A stretch of 30,857 nucleotides of DNA from a virus: the IMG/VR virus record IMGVR_UViG_3300045921_000619, positions 1 to 30,857 of that record; one strand, given 5' to 3'. Positions 13,940 to 21,919 of this stretch are shown piece after piece; within the stretch, counting starts at the first letter, position 1; every line of letters begins with the position of its first letter. Under the pieces are notes generated by a model that made no database searches, was not told where the DNA came from, and saw only the letters and a list, made by a program, of their open reading frames with translations. Position numbers and translations under genes: made by a program.

Positions 13940-15193
13940 ATGCCGGAAACCGGAAACCAAGCGCTGGACGCGATCACGCGCCGGCAGAACCTCGCGATTG
14001 ATTCCACTGTGGCCTGGTTCGAACGCGAGCTGCGCGACATCCTGGCGAAGGCGCAACTGCGGACCCTGGCCGAACTGACCAAGCGGCTGAAGGTGGAAGG
14101 GGGCCGGGTGCTGCCCAACGCGGCGAACCAGCGGGTGCTGCGGGAGATCGAGGGGCTGTTCGAAGGCGCGATGCAGCGCGCGGGCTATGACGAGCTGCTG
14201 CAGGAACTGGCGGGCAGTTTCGGCAACCAGTTCGAGTACTTCGAAGAGACGCTGAAGGTGCTGGACGTGCAGCCGCCGCGTTTCGGCAAGGCGGACGCGG
14301 AGTTCTTCGCTGGGCAGCAGGAATCCGTGACGGACACCCTGCGCGGCATTGTGCGCAACGCCGCGGAACTGATGAAGCAGCGGGCGCTGCTGAGTATCGG
14401 CGGGCTGCGGCCGGAGGACCTGGCGGAAGCGATCGCGCGCGAAAGCGGCAAGGCGATGGCGCACGCGACGACGATCGCAGACACGGCGCAATCGACGTTC
14501 TACCGGACGATTGCCGAACGGGGCTTCGCGCGGATTGAGGCGCGGCAGCCCAAGGCGCAGCCGCTGCAGTTCGGCTATTACGGTCCGGATGACAAGCTGA
14601 ACCGCCGTTTCTGCCGGGATCTGCTGGACGCCCAGGCGAAGGGCCGTGTCTATACCCGGGCGGAAATTGAGGCGATGGACAACGGGCAACTGCCGAACCC
14701 GTTCCTGACGGCCGGTGGCTACCGCTGCCGGCACCAGTGGACCTTGGCGCGGGCGATCCCGGCGACGGCAGCAGCCAAGGCGGCCGCGGAAGCGGCGGCG
14801 GATCCGGATGCCGTGGTGCGCGTGGGCCGGATGCCGCGGGACATCGCGAAGCAGTTTGCGCCGCGAAATTCGGAATACACGGTGGTGCTGACGCAGGAGC
14901 GGCTGGACCACTTCAGCCAGGCCGAAGGGCGGGCGGAACTGTTCAACGCGCGCCAGGTGACGCAGGCCGTGCTGGATCCGGAATTCGTCTATCGCGACCG
15001 CAAGAACGCGGACACAGGCATTTTCTACCGGCATCTGGATGACCAGCACCTGCTGGCCGTAACGGTGCGGTTCGCGGAACGCAAGGGCAAGCAGAAGCAT
15101 TCGATTCTGACCGCGCACCCGGTGCGGGCGCGGGGCTTCCGGCGGCTGCCGCGGCGGTACCTGGTGTGGCAGCGGGAAGCGGGCACGGAGTAG
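13940..15193 (+). CDS. MuF-like minor head protein with C-terminal PBECR-type nuclease/toxin-like domain
   Basis: 417 residues. Residues about 1-300 are the minor head protein: a helical N-terminus, FYRTIAERGFARIEARQPKA, GYYGPDDKLNRRFC, then the MuF/SPP1 gp7 signature VYTRAEIEAMDNGQ...GGYRCRHQW. From about residue 310 a separate domain begins (NSEYTVVLTQERLDHFSQAE, VLDPEFVYRDRKNADTGIFY, HLLAVTVRFAERKG, ILTAHPVRARGF). This resembles the phage-Barnase-EndoU-ColicinE5/D-RelE-like (PBECR) nuclease group, known as toxin domains on MuF proteins. H324 is a candidate active-site residue. If right, the protein may be packaged and carry an RNase into the host, or serve competition between phages. Neither an immunity gene nor a toxin-processing site is visible next to it. 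Confidence 0.75.
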   Translation: MPETGNQALDAITRRQNLAIDSTVAWFERELRDILAKAQLRTLAELTKRLKVEGGRVLPNAANQRVLREIEGLFEGAMQRAGYDELLQELAGSFGNQFEYFEETLKVLDVQPPRFGKADAEFFAGQQESVTDTLRGIVRNAAELMKQRALLSIGGLRPEDLAEAIARESGKAMAHATTIADTAQSTFYRTIAERGFARIEARQPKAQPLQFGYYGPDDKLNRRFCRDLLDAQAKGRVYTRAEIEAMDNGQLPNPFLTAGGYRCRHQWTLARAIPATAAAKAAAEAAADPDAVVRVGRMPRDIAKQFAPRNSEYTVVLTQERLDHFSQAEGRAELFNARQVTQAVLDPEFVYRDRKNADTGIFYRHLDDQHLLAVTVRFAERKGKQKHSILTAHPVRARGFRRLPRRYLVWQREAGTE

Positions 15194-15199
15194 GCGGCG

Positions 15200-15883
15200 A
15201 TGGCAGTAAACGTCCAGTTCCAGACCAGCAAGGGCGGCGACCCTGTACGGCTGGTGACGGAACTTACCGGGCGCATGCTGCCGGACGGGACCGACCTGGA
15301 GTTTGCGCTGGAGCAACAGCGGACGCGGATTCTGGAACGCACGGCGCGCGGCGTGGACTTCGAAGAGAAACCCTTCGCGCCCTACTCGCAAAACGGGCCG
15401 GTGTACTACTACGCCTCAACGCAGCGCGGGCGCAGCTTCTTTCCTGGCGCGCGGCAACTGCAGGCGATCTGGACCGGGCGCAGCACGTTCCGCGCGGAGT
15501 ACTTCAAGGTACTGGCGGCGGCGGCAAAGCGCTTCGCGCGCAAGGTGACGCCCAACGGGGGCACCACGCCAGGCGGCGGGGTGAAGTTCGAAAGCTACGC
15601 GGCGTTCAAGGCCGCCCTGGGGCGCGGCGTGGTGGACCTGATGGGTCCGCGGGCGCCGCACATGCTGCAGGCGCTGCTGGTGCGGATGCGGACTGACCTG
15701 GAAGGCGCGATTGGCATTTACGGCCCGGAGGCGGCGCGGGCCAGCGGGCATCATGACGGCAATCCGAACACGAAACTGCCGCGCCGGCGTTTCCTGGGCG
15801 CCAACGGCCAGGACAGGCAGCAGGTGATCGCCGATATCGTGGACCGCGTGGCGGCCCGGGGCCGCGAGCGGCTGGGGGAATAA
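15200..15883 (+). CDS. Phage virion morphogenesis / tail completion protein
   Basis: 227 residues from ATG 15200. Typical elements are ALEQQRTRILERTARGVDFE near the N-terminus followed by KPFAPYS, the hallmark of the phage virion morphogenesis (tail completion) family, and a C-terminal RRRFLGANGQDRQQVIADIVDRV. Members help attach or finish the tail. The central part (residues 70-135) is longer and more basic than in small family members and holds FESYAAFKAALGRG. It sits between the minor head protein and the tail terminator, as expected. The function is set by motif and order; mechanism unknown. Confidence 0.75.
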   Translation: MAVNVQFQTSKGGDPVRLVTELTGRMLPDGTDLEFALEQQRTRILERTARGVDFEEKPFAPYSQNGPVYYYASTQRGRSFFPGARQLQAIWTGRSTFRAEYFKVLAAAAKRFARKVTPNGGTTPGGGVKFESYAAFKAALGRGVVDLMGPRAPHMLQALLVRMRTDLEGAIGIYGPEAARASGHHDGNPNTKLPRRRFLGANGQDRQQVIADIVDRVAARGRERLGE

Positions 15884-15886
15884 CCG

Positions 15887-16420
15887 ATGCCACAGATTAC
15901 GAAGGCGGCGCGGGATGCGGTGCGCACCCGGCTGATGGACGCGACGCACGGCTTCAATGCGGCGATGGCGGCCGTGGCGCCGGCGTACGGCGTGGAAGCG
16001 ATCGCGCTGGACTTCAGTGCCACCGGCCGGCGCTTCTACGAAGGCTTCGTGCATCCGGACCAGGTGGAAAACTCGACCAGCATGCGCTACCCGGTGGCGA
16101 TGCTGTACGGCACCATCGCGCAGAACCGGAACCTGACGAAGCACGCGGCGTTCAGCGGCCAGGTGCAGGTGATCTTCCAGGTGTGGCTTTCGTGGCGCAA
16201 GGGCAATGCGATCGCAAACACGGAAGACCTGGTGGACGCGGTGGAGGATGCCCTGGTGCGCGTGTTTCAAGATCATGCGTGGGCGGCCGCCTACACGGAA
16301 CCGCTGGCCTATAACGGCGAACTGACCGTGGCGCGGGCGCAGTTGGAGCAATCGGGCGAGCACTGGCGGCAGGGGATTACGGCGCGGCTGACCTTTGAGG
16401 TGGATACCGCGGATCTATAG
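15887..16420 (+). CDS. Tail terminator / tail completion protein
   Basis: 177 residues from ATG 15887, three bases after the previous stop. The protein has the mixed alpha/beta layout of gpU/Gp37-like tail terminators: an N-terminal helix, a strand MLYGTIAQNRNL, GQVQVIFQVWLSW, a helix DLVDAVEDALVRVF and a closing strand pair WRQGITARLTFEV. It would cap the tail tube and join it to the head. Position just before the tail tube gene is canonical. No unusual features. Confidence 0.7.
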   Translation: MPQITKAARDAVRTRLMDATHGFNAAMAAVAPAYGVEAIALDFSATGRRFYEGFVHPDQVENSTSMRYPVAMLYGTIAQNRNLTKHAAFSGQVQVIFQVWLSWRKGNAIANTEDLVDAVEDALVRVFQDHAWAAAYTEPLAYNGELTVARAQLEQSGEHWRQGITARLTFEVDTADL

Positions 16421-16441
16421 GACGAACGGGGGGAAGGAACG

Positions 16442-17674
16442 ATGGCATATTCGCTTTCGCGCAATGAGCGCATTTTCGTGCAGAAGCAGACGGATCCGCG
16501 GGTGATTCCGAACACGGCCGGTACCGCCAGCGTGGCGGTGGCGAACTACCTGCGCTTCAAGCAGGCGCAGCTGAACCCGCAGGTGGCGTTGCTGAACCGG
16601 CCGGATAAGACCGGCACGCGCAGCGCGACGCGCGGCGTGCTGGGCCGCAAGGCGGGCAACTGGTCGATCGATCTGAGCTTGGCCACGGCGGGCACGGCGG
16701 GCGTGCTGCCGCCCTGCGATCCCATCCTGGCGGCGCTGTTCGGGCAGAACGGCAGCATCCTGGCGGGCAGCGGCGCGATCACCGGCGCCACGAATGCCAC
16801 GCCGATTGTGGTCAGCCAGGCCGGGCATCCGTACGCGAACGGCGACGTCGTCCTGATCGCGAACGTGGGCGGAAACCTTGGGGCAAACGGCATCTTCGTG
16901 GTGGCGAATGCGGCGGCCGGCACCTACGAACTGCTTGGCTCCAGCGGCACCGGCGCGTACACCAGCGGCGGCACCAGCAGCCGGGTGGGCGTGCGCTACA
17001 GCCTGGCGGACGCGATCCCCAGCTTCGCGATGTACAGCTTCCGGACGCCGGCCAGCTTGCAGCAGCGCTGCGCGTTCGGGTGCGTGGTGACGCAGGCGAC
17101 CTTCAACCTGGGCCAGGACGTGGCGGACTGGCAGGCCAACGGCGAATCCGTGTGGGTGCTGGATTCGGACAGCTTCAGCGGCGCGGACCTGATCCAGAAG
17201 GGCAGCCTGACCAGCTTTCCGGTGGAACCGGTGGGCACGCTGCCCGCCGATGGCGGCATCATTGCCGGGTTCACGGGCCGGGCGGTGATCGCGGGAAGCA
17301 CCATCAGCAACATCCGCCAGGCCACCGTCCAGCTGACCACGGGCAACGTGCTGGTGAAGGACAACTTCGGCAGCTACTACCCGGAAGAAGCCGAGGGCGA
17401 CGAACGCGCGGTGACTGTGAACTTCAGCGTGCATGATCGCGACGACGCTGGCACGAAGGCGCTGTATGCCGCCGCGCTGGCCAAGACGCCGGTGGACCTG
17501 GTGCTGCAGATCGGCACCATCGCGGGCAACGTGTTCGTGTGGCAGTTGCAGGGCGTGGAACTGGGCGACCCGACCTTGGACGATGGGCAGCGCCGCTTCG
17601 TGCGCAGCTACAGCGGCCAGGCGAAGGGCAGCGGCGCCGGCGCGCTGGATGAAGCGAACCTGACGGTGATCTAA
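16442..17674 (+). CDS. Major tail tube protein with inserted FCCH-like beta domain
   Basis: 410 residues; ATG 16442 is preceded by GGGGGGAAGG. The two ends (1-110 and about 183-410) form the tail tube fold, with DRDDAGTKALYAAALA and the strand-rich C-terminus. Between them, residues about 112-180 hold an inserted domain: ITGATNATPIVVSQAGHPYA, NGDVVLIANVGGNLGANGIF, TYELLGSSGTGAYTSGGT. This matches the ubiquitin-activating-enzyme FCCH-type repeat found in many phage structural proteins. It probably decorates the tube surface. Position before the chaperone pair and tape measure supports tube identity. A related module appears in the 27094 protein. Confidence 0.8.
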   Translation: MAYSLSRNERIFVQKQTDPRVIPNTAGTASVAVANYLRFKQAQLNPQVALLNRPDKTGTRSATRGVLGRKAGNWSIDLSLATAGTAGVLPPCDPILAALFGQNGSILAGSGAITGATNATPIVVSQAGHPYANGDVVLIANVGGNLGANGIFVVANAAAGTYELLGSSGTGAYTSGGTSSRVGVRYSLADAIPSFAMYSFRTPASLQQRCAFGCVVTQATFNLGQDVADWQANGESVWVLDSDSFSGADLIQKGSLTSFPVEPVGTLPADGGIIAGFTGRAVIAGSTISNIRQATVQLTTGNVLVKDNFGSYYPEEAEGDERAVTVNFSVHDRDDAGTKALYAAALAKTPVDLVLQIGTIAGNVFVWQLQGVELGDPTLDDGQRRFVRSYSGQAKGSGAGALDEANLTVI

Positions 17675-17698
17675 GGCGGCGGCGCGGGGGAGGATGGC

Positions 17699-18283
17699 TT
17701 GAACTACGAATCGACGATCACGAAGGAATCGGCGGTCTGCCCGGGCGTGTGGTTCACGTTCCGGCGAATGAGCGAAGGGATGCGTATAGACCTGCGCCGC
17801 AAGCTGGCGGAGGCCTTCGGGCGGCTGCGGGACGTGGCGCAGGATCGCGAGGACTTCAACGCGACGCTGGCCGAGCGCGTGGCGAAGCCACTGGACACCA
17901 TCACCGTGGGCGAACTGACGGCGGCCGAACGGCGGCAGCTGGCGGCGATCGAAGAGCGCCAGGCGCTGGTGCAGGAAACGGAAATCCAGCCGGAGTATTT
18001 CCGGCTGGGCTTCGTGCGCGTGGCGGGCCTGACGATTGATGGCCAGGATCCGGACGGCGCGCTGCTACGGACGGCGGGCCCGCCGGCGCTGGTGCGCGAA
18101 ATCACCGACGCGATTGTGGCCGAAAGCGCGCTGACGCCGGCGGAACGCGAAAATTTCGGATCGCCTACCACTTCTGGCGCACCGGTGGCTGGGCCAACGA
18201 ACGATACCACTGCGCCACTTGCAAGCGGCAGCGATTCCATCTGCAGCGGATCTGCAGGAAGCACTTCGCCGGCGCACCCGTAG
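17699..18283 (+). CDS. Tail assembly chaperone, short (G-type) form
   Basis: 194 residues from TTG 17699, with GGGGGAGG eight bases before it; an ATG at 17694 would stop after two codons. The N-terminal half has WFTFRRMSEGMRIDLRRKLA and a charged helical stretch DREDFNATLAERVAKPLD, then EYFRLGFVRVAGLTIDG. This is the make-up of tail assembly chaperones that coat the tape measure. Past the slippery site AAATTTC (18151-18157) the zero-frame tail is a Ser/Thr/Pro/Gly-rich stretch of about 40 residues that looks non-conserved. Most ribosomes should finish this form; a minority shift to make the longer G-T product. Confidence 0.75.
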   Translation: MNYESTITKESAVCPGVWFTFRRMSEGMRIDLRRKLAEAFGRLRDVAQDREDFNATLAERVAKPLDTITVGELTAAERRQLAAIEERQALVQETEIQPEYFRLGFVRVAGLTIDGQDPDGALLRTAGPPALVREITDAIVAESALTPAERENFGSPTTSGAPVAGPTNDTTAPLASGSDSICSGSAGSTSPAHP

Positions 18284-18591
18284 CGCGGCCGGAAGTGTGG
18301 ATGGCGGATTACCGCGGCGCCGGGGCCGGCGGACGCGGGGGCACGCTGTACACGATCGCAGGCGTCGAAAGCCGGGAATGCCCGGTGTCGCGGATTGACG
18401 AAAGCACGCGGGCGGCCGTCGAGCAGTTCGCGCGCGCCCGGCGCATGAAGGAAGCGACCGGAGCGGCGCCGTGGGGCCCGGACCTATCGGCCTGGCCCGC
18501 GCGGGAAGTGGATCTGTTCGATCTGCTGGAACTGGAACACGCCCGGACGGAGAACGCGCGCTACGAAGCGGAACGGGAATCGAGGGACTGA
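17699..18591 (+). CDS. Tail assembly chaperone, frameshifted (G-T-type) form, made by -1 slip at 18151-18157
   Basis: Shifting one base back at A-AAU-UUC gives a protein of 297 residues: 153 from the zero frame and 144 from the -1 frame, which is open across the junction to the stop at 18591. The extension begins RIAYHFWRTGGWANERYHCA and carries C172, C175, C186 and H189 in a C-x2-C-x10-C-x2-H zinc-finger-like array, then a Gly-rich part and an acidic helical end. An independent start at GTG 18295 would skip the zinc motif and has no good ribosome site. The G/G-T pair between tail tube and tape measure is one of the best conserved frameshift arrangements in long-tailed phages. The long form normally binds the tape measure through its T part. 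Confidence 0.8.
18151..18157 (+). promoter_or_regulatory. Programmed -1 ribosomal frameshift site A-AAT-TTC
   Basis: In the zero frame the codons are GAA AAT TTC; AAATTTC fits the X-XXY-YYZ slippery heptamer exactly. After slipping, AAA TTT CGG continues in the -1 frame to 18591. Seventeen bases further, TGGCGCA (18175-18181) pairs with TGCGCCA (18211-18217), extended by GTGG/CCAC with a 3-base bulge, which could form a stimulatory stem. The spacer is longer than the usual 5-9 bases. Confidence 0.8.
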
Positions 18592-18594
18592 AAG

Positions 18595-21336
18595 ATGGCC
18601 GAATCCGTAGAACTTGTCTTTCGGATGCAGATCGAAGGGCAGCAGCAGTTGGACGCCATCGTGCGATCGGTGCGCGGCATCGCCTCGGAGGTGCGGCAGG
18701 GCGGCAAGCCCATCGAAGACTACGGGCGCGCGTTCGACAAGGCGGCCGAAAAGGCCCGCGTGATGAAGGAAGTGCTGGGCGATACGGCCGCGGCCGCGAA
18801 AGCCAGCACCCAACCCATCACCAACGCCGGCACGGCGGTAACCACGTTCGGGACGGGCCTGCAGGCCCTGCGCGGTGTGCTGGTGGGTGGCGGCATTGCC
18901 ACCACGATCACGGCCGCCGGCAAGGCTGGGTTTGACCTGGTGAAGCAGTTCGGCGCCGCTGCGCAGCAGACCGAGAAGCTGGCCACCAGCCTGGGCATCG
19001 GCATCGCCGAAGCCGAACGCTGGCAGGCCATCACGCGCCTGGCGGGCACCGGCACGAATGGCCTGGAGGCGGCGGCCGGGCGCGTGGCTGCCGCGCTGCA
19101 GGATACCAGTGGCGCGGGCGCGAAGGTGATCGCGGTGCTGCGCGAACTGGGCGTGAACGTGAACACGGCCCGTGGGGAAACCCGCGAATACGGCGCCGTG
19201 GCCCGGGACGCCATCCAGGCGCTTTCGCAGATTGAGGACGCGACCAAACGCTACGCCCTGGCGCAGCGGCTACTGGGCAGCGACGGCGCCAAGCAGATGC
19301 AGCCCGTCCTGGCGCAGTTCCGCGAACTGAACGCGGAGCTGGACCGCCTGGGCATCGGGCTGGATGACAAGCTGACCAAGAACCTGGCCAAGGCCGGGGG
19401 CGAAATCGACAAGCTAAGCCTGGCCTGGGACGCGATCAAACAGAAGCTGGCGGAGGCCATCGCGCCGGTGGTGATTCCCGTGGTGGCCGCGGGCACCGAC
19501 GCCCTGACGGCACAGCGCCGGCCGCAGGATATCGGCGGACGCACCGCTGGCGTGCTGCTGGACGTGCAGGCGCTGAACGGGCGCCCGCAGTTGCCGGCGA
19601 CGATTGCGCAGTACGCCGCAGGCCTGGGCGTGGGCCTGGGGCCGGGCGCGGAAGAAATCGGCCGGACCTTTACCGACGTCCAGGGCCGTTTGCTGGCGGC
19701 GCCGCCGAAGCCCAAACCCGGCCGGGTGGTGGCCGATACGCGCGGCGCGCAGTTCCAATCGCTGATCGATTCGCTGGACGCGCAGGGCCTGGATCCGCTG
19801 GCGAAGCTGATCGAAGACACAGAAAACCGGCTGCAGGCGCTGGTGGCGAAGTATGGTCCGCTGACGGGCGCGGAACAAGCGGCGTTTGGCGGCGCCTTGC
19901 AGGGCGCCTTCCGACGGCAGGCGGGGCGGAATGCGCCGGTATCCAGTGCGGTGGACCTAGGAACCACGGGCTTTCAGTACGGCGGCCTGCGGACGCTGCC
20001 GGTTTCGGCCGAAGTGGATCCGCGGCTGGCCGAAACCACCATCGCGCAGTTCCAGGAACGGCGCGTGCGGGCACTGCAGCAATCCACGAACTTCCAGGAA
20101 CAGATTACGCGGCTGACGGCCGGGCCGGGCGGCGAGCTGGCGGCGATCCAACAGATCGCCCTGCTGCGCGCAGATGCGGCCCAGCGCGAATTCGCCATCA
20201 CGCGCGATCGCGCACGGCTGGAAGAGCAGTTAGACATGGCCCGGAAGGAACGGGTGCTTTCGATTCTGGAGCTGCAGCGGAAGCAACTCGAGGATTACAA
20301 GAACACGGCTGGCCAGGTCTACGATGCGCTGACGCAGCGCGGCGGCGGCGGGCTGCGGGATTTCTTCCGCGGCCAGGCCAACATCCTGCAGCGGCAGTTG
20401 TTCGTGAACGCCAGCGCCGGCATCTTCCAGCGCTTCGGGAGCACCCTGGGCCGGGTGGGCGCGGCCAGCGGGCTGGGTGGGCTGCTTTCCGGGACAATCT
20501 TCGACCCCAAGAACGCCGAAACCGTGACGGCGGCAAACACGACGGCCACCGAACGGAACACGATCGCCCTGGAGCGCAACACGGCGGCCACGGCGGGCGG
20601 CAGGATCGCGGGGCAGATTCCCGGGCTGACCGGCAGCACCGGATTGTCCGGGCTGGGCGGGTTGATTCGTTCGGCGACGCCAGGCAGCAGCGGGAACACG
20701 GGATTGCTGGGCGGCCTGTTCGCGGGGTTATCCAGTCCGTTGACGGCCGGGCTATTCCGCGGATTCCAGGGCGGCGACTATTCGATCGTCACCGGGCCAG
20801 GCACGGCCACCAGTGCTTCGGCGCTGGGGCTGACTTCCACCAGCGCCCGCGTGGCGAACGTGGGCGCATCGGCCGCCATCGTGGCGGGCGGTACCGCTGG
20901 GATTCTTTCGGGGCTACGCCAGGGCGGCGCGCGGGGCACGGCCACGGCGGTGGCCAGCGGCCTGGGCGTGGCTTCCACGATCCCGGGCCCGCAACAGCCC
21001 TTCCTGCAGGCCGCCGCGCTGGTGGCTGGCCTGGTGACGGGACTGTTTCCGGACGCGAAGAAACAGCGTGAAGACGAAATCGGGCGCACGCTGCAGGGCA
21101 GCCGGTACACGGATGCGCTGGGCGTGGACCGGTTTACGGATCAGTACGGCCGCGGCGTGGATTACAACCGCCGCGGCGAAATCCGCGTGCAGCAGCCGGT
21201 GACGGTGAACGTGCAGGCGATGGACGCGAAGGGCTTTCTGGAGCGCGCCGAGGACATCGGCAACGCGGTGAAAGCGGCCCTGCAGGGCGGGCATGACGTG
21301 GCCGATTCGATGCGCGGGCTGGTGTTTGTGCGATAG
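18595..21336 (+). CDS. Tail tape measure protein
   Basis: 913 residues, the second longest gene class in the window; ATG 18595 lies three bases after the chaperone stop. It is Ala/Gly-rich and mostly helical with long coiled-coil segments (for example FDKAAEKARVMKEVLGDTAA; RARLEEQLDMARKERVLSIL). Hydrophobic stretches lie near residues 93-115 and near the C-terminus (AAALVAGLVTGLF). A Thr/Asn-rich repeat near residues 640-665 (NTTATERNTIALERNTAATA) has heptad-like periodicity. The protein spans the tail lumen and sets tail length; by the usual relation of about 1.5 angstrom per residue the tail would be on the order of 130-140 nm. No peptidoglycan hydrolase motif is visible within it. Confidence 0.9.
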   Translation: MAESVELVFRMQIEGQQQLDAIVRSVRGIASEVRQGGKPIEDYGRAFDKAAEKARVMKEVLGDTAAAAKASTQPITNAGTAVTTFGTGLQALRGVLVGGGIATTITAAGKAGFDLVKQFGAAAQQTEKLATSLGIGIAEAERWQAITRLAGTGTNGLEAAAGRVAAALQDTSGAGAKVIAVLRELGVNVNTARGETREYGAVARDAIQALSQIEDATKRYALAQRLLGSDGAKQMQPVLAQFRELNAELDRLGIGLDDKLTKNLAKAGGEIDKLSLAWDAIKQKLAEAIAPVVIPVVAAGTDALTAQRRPQDIGGRTAGVLLDVQALNGRPQLPATIAQYAAGLGVGLGPGAEEIGRTFTDVQGRLLAAPPKPKPGRVVADTRGAQFQSLIDSLDAQGLDPLAKLIEDTENRLQALVAKYGPLTGAEQAAFGGALQGAFRRQAGRNAPVSSAVDLGTTGFQYGGLRTLPVSAEVDPRLAETTIAQFQERRVRALQQSTNFQEQITRLTAGPGGELAAIQQIALLRADAAQREFAITRDRARLEEQLDMARKERVLSILELQRKQLEDYKNTAGQVYDALTQRGGGGLRDFFRGQANILQRQLFVNASAGIFQRFGSTLGRVGAASGLGGLLSGTIFDPKNAETVTAANTTATERNTIALERNTAATAGGRIAGQIPGLTGSTGLSGLGGLIRSATPGSSGNTGLLGGLFAGLSSPLTAGLFRGFQGGDYSIVTGPGTATSASALGLTSTSARVANVGASAAIVAGGTAGILSGLRQGGARGTATAVASGLGVASTIPGPQQPFLQAAALVAGLVTGLFPDAKKQREDEIGRTLQGSRYTDALGVDRFTDQYGRGVDYNRRGEIRVQQPVTVNVQAMDAKGFLERAEDIGNAVKAALQGGHDVADSMRGLVFVR

Positions 21337-21339
21337 CAG

Positions 21340-21368
21340 TTGACATCCGCGGCGGCCTGCGGCAAGAT
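21340..21368 (+). promoter_or_regulatory. Sigma-70-like promoter with consensus -35
   Basis: TTGACA at 21340-21345 is a perfect -35; CAAGAT at 21363-21368 follows with a 17-base spacer as the -10 (three of six, with the important second A and final T kept). Transcription would start near 21375. It lies four bases after the tape measure stop codon. Confidence 0.5.
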
Positions 21369-21374
21369 GCAAGA

Positions 21375-21452
21375 GGTTCATGGATACGTCAGTCTCCTGG
21401 CGATGGTTACTGGGTTACCTTTCGATCCCCACACTGCGGTGTGGGGATTTTT
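21375..21452 (+). ncRNA. Candidate short RNA or attenuated leader, about 78 nt
   Basis: If the promoter at 21340-21368 fires, the transcript from about 21375 would end at the terminator after some 78 bases, giving a small stable RNA. With read-through or anti-termination it would be the leader for distal tail genes. An ATG at 21380 opens 26 codons (MDTSVSWRWLLGYLSI...) ending at 21460 within the terminator region, so a leader peptide is also possible. No known RNA family was recognised. Confidence 0.35.
21425..21452 (+). terminator. Intrinsic terminator
   Basis: ATCCCCACAC (21425-21434) and GTGTGGGGAT (21439-21448) form a perfect 10-base stem with a TGCG tetraloop, ending in five T (21448-21452). 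This is a textbook rho-independent terminator placed inside the tail operon, 60 to 75 bases after a promoter. Confidence 0.85.
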
Positions 21453-21513
21453 CTATATAGGCACTTTGGCTATTTCCTTCATTCACTGCCGAATATCCAG
21501 CGGAATATAAGAC

Positions 21514-21870
21514 ATGCCTAGCTTCCCTGCCCTGCGCAGCGGCGCCGTCACCATGTACGGGCTGCAGCGCGAAACGCGTTTCGGCACCGGGGTGGTGCAG
21601 TTCTGCGACGATTCCGAACAGCGCTGGAAGGCGCACGGGGCGCTGGCGGCATTCACGCTGGAATTCCGGAACATCGGCGGCTATGACCTGGCGAATATCC
21701 TGGAGTTCTTTCGCTCGATGAAAGGCGCTTTCGATAGCACCTGGGACTTAACCATCGACGCCACAACCAATTCGAACCTATGTTTCGACCAGGATGAAAT
21801 CACCTGGACCGAAACGAAACCCGACCGCTTCAGCCTATCGCTGCGGGTGCGCCAGGTGCGCGCCGCGTAG
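21514..21870 (+). CDS. Distal/minor tail protein, DUF2460-like
   Basis: 118 residues from ATG 21514 with only a weak ribosome site (GGAAT further upstream). The fold pattern is that of DUF2460/minor tail proteins: LRSGAVTMYGLQRETRFGTG, then CDDSEQRW, FTLEFRNIGGYDLANILEFF, SMKGAFDSTWDLTIDA and a closing strand pair FSLSLRVRQV. It likely forms part of the distal tail or baseplate ring. It resembles the next gene in its core (a helix ending LEFFRSMKG against LQAFFQSMHG), so the two are probably paralogues. It is the first gene after the promoter-terminator gap. Confidence 0.65.
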   Translation: MPSFPALRSGAVTMYGLQRETRFGTGVVQFCDDSEQRWKAHGALAAFTLEFRNIGGYDLANILEFFRSMKGAFDSTWDLTIDATTNSNLCFDQDEITWTETKPDRFSLSLRVRQVRAA

Positions 21871-21919
21871 ACGCCTTCACGCATCGCCGGACGCCGGCGG
21901 CCTCCCAGTCCACAAACCC

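Larger units (their letters stand above)
21337..21513 (+). promoter_or_regulatory. Regulatory gap between tape measure and distal tail genes
   Basis: This 177-base gap is the only long one inside the tail operon and is AT-richer than its surroundings. It contains a consensus -35 promoter, an intrinsic terminator and then a second AT-rich stretch leading to the 21514 gene. A 26-codon reading frame (ATG 21380 to TAG 21460) overlaps the terminator. The parts are listed separately. Confidence 0.6.

Noticed and set aside
13511-15391. 626-codon minus-strand frame opposite the MuF-like gene
   Set aside because: Antisense shadow with Arg/His-rich composition and no domain pattern.
21794-21919. Upstream extension of the second distal tail protein
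   Set aside because: It overlaps the coding end of the preceding gene in another frame and has Arg/Cys-rich shadow composition.
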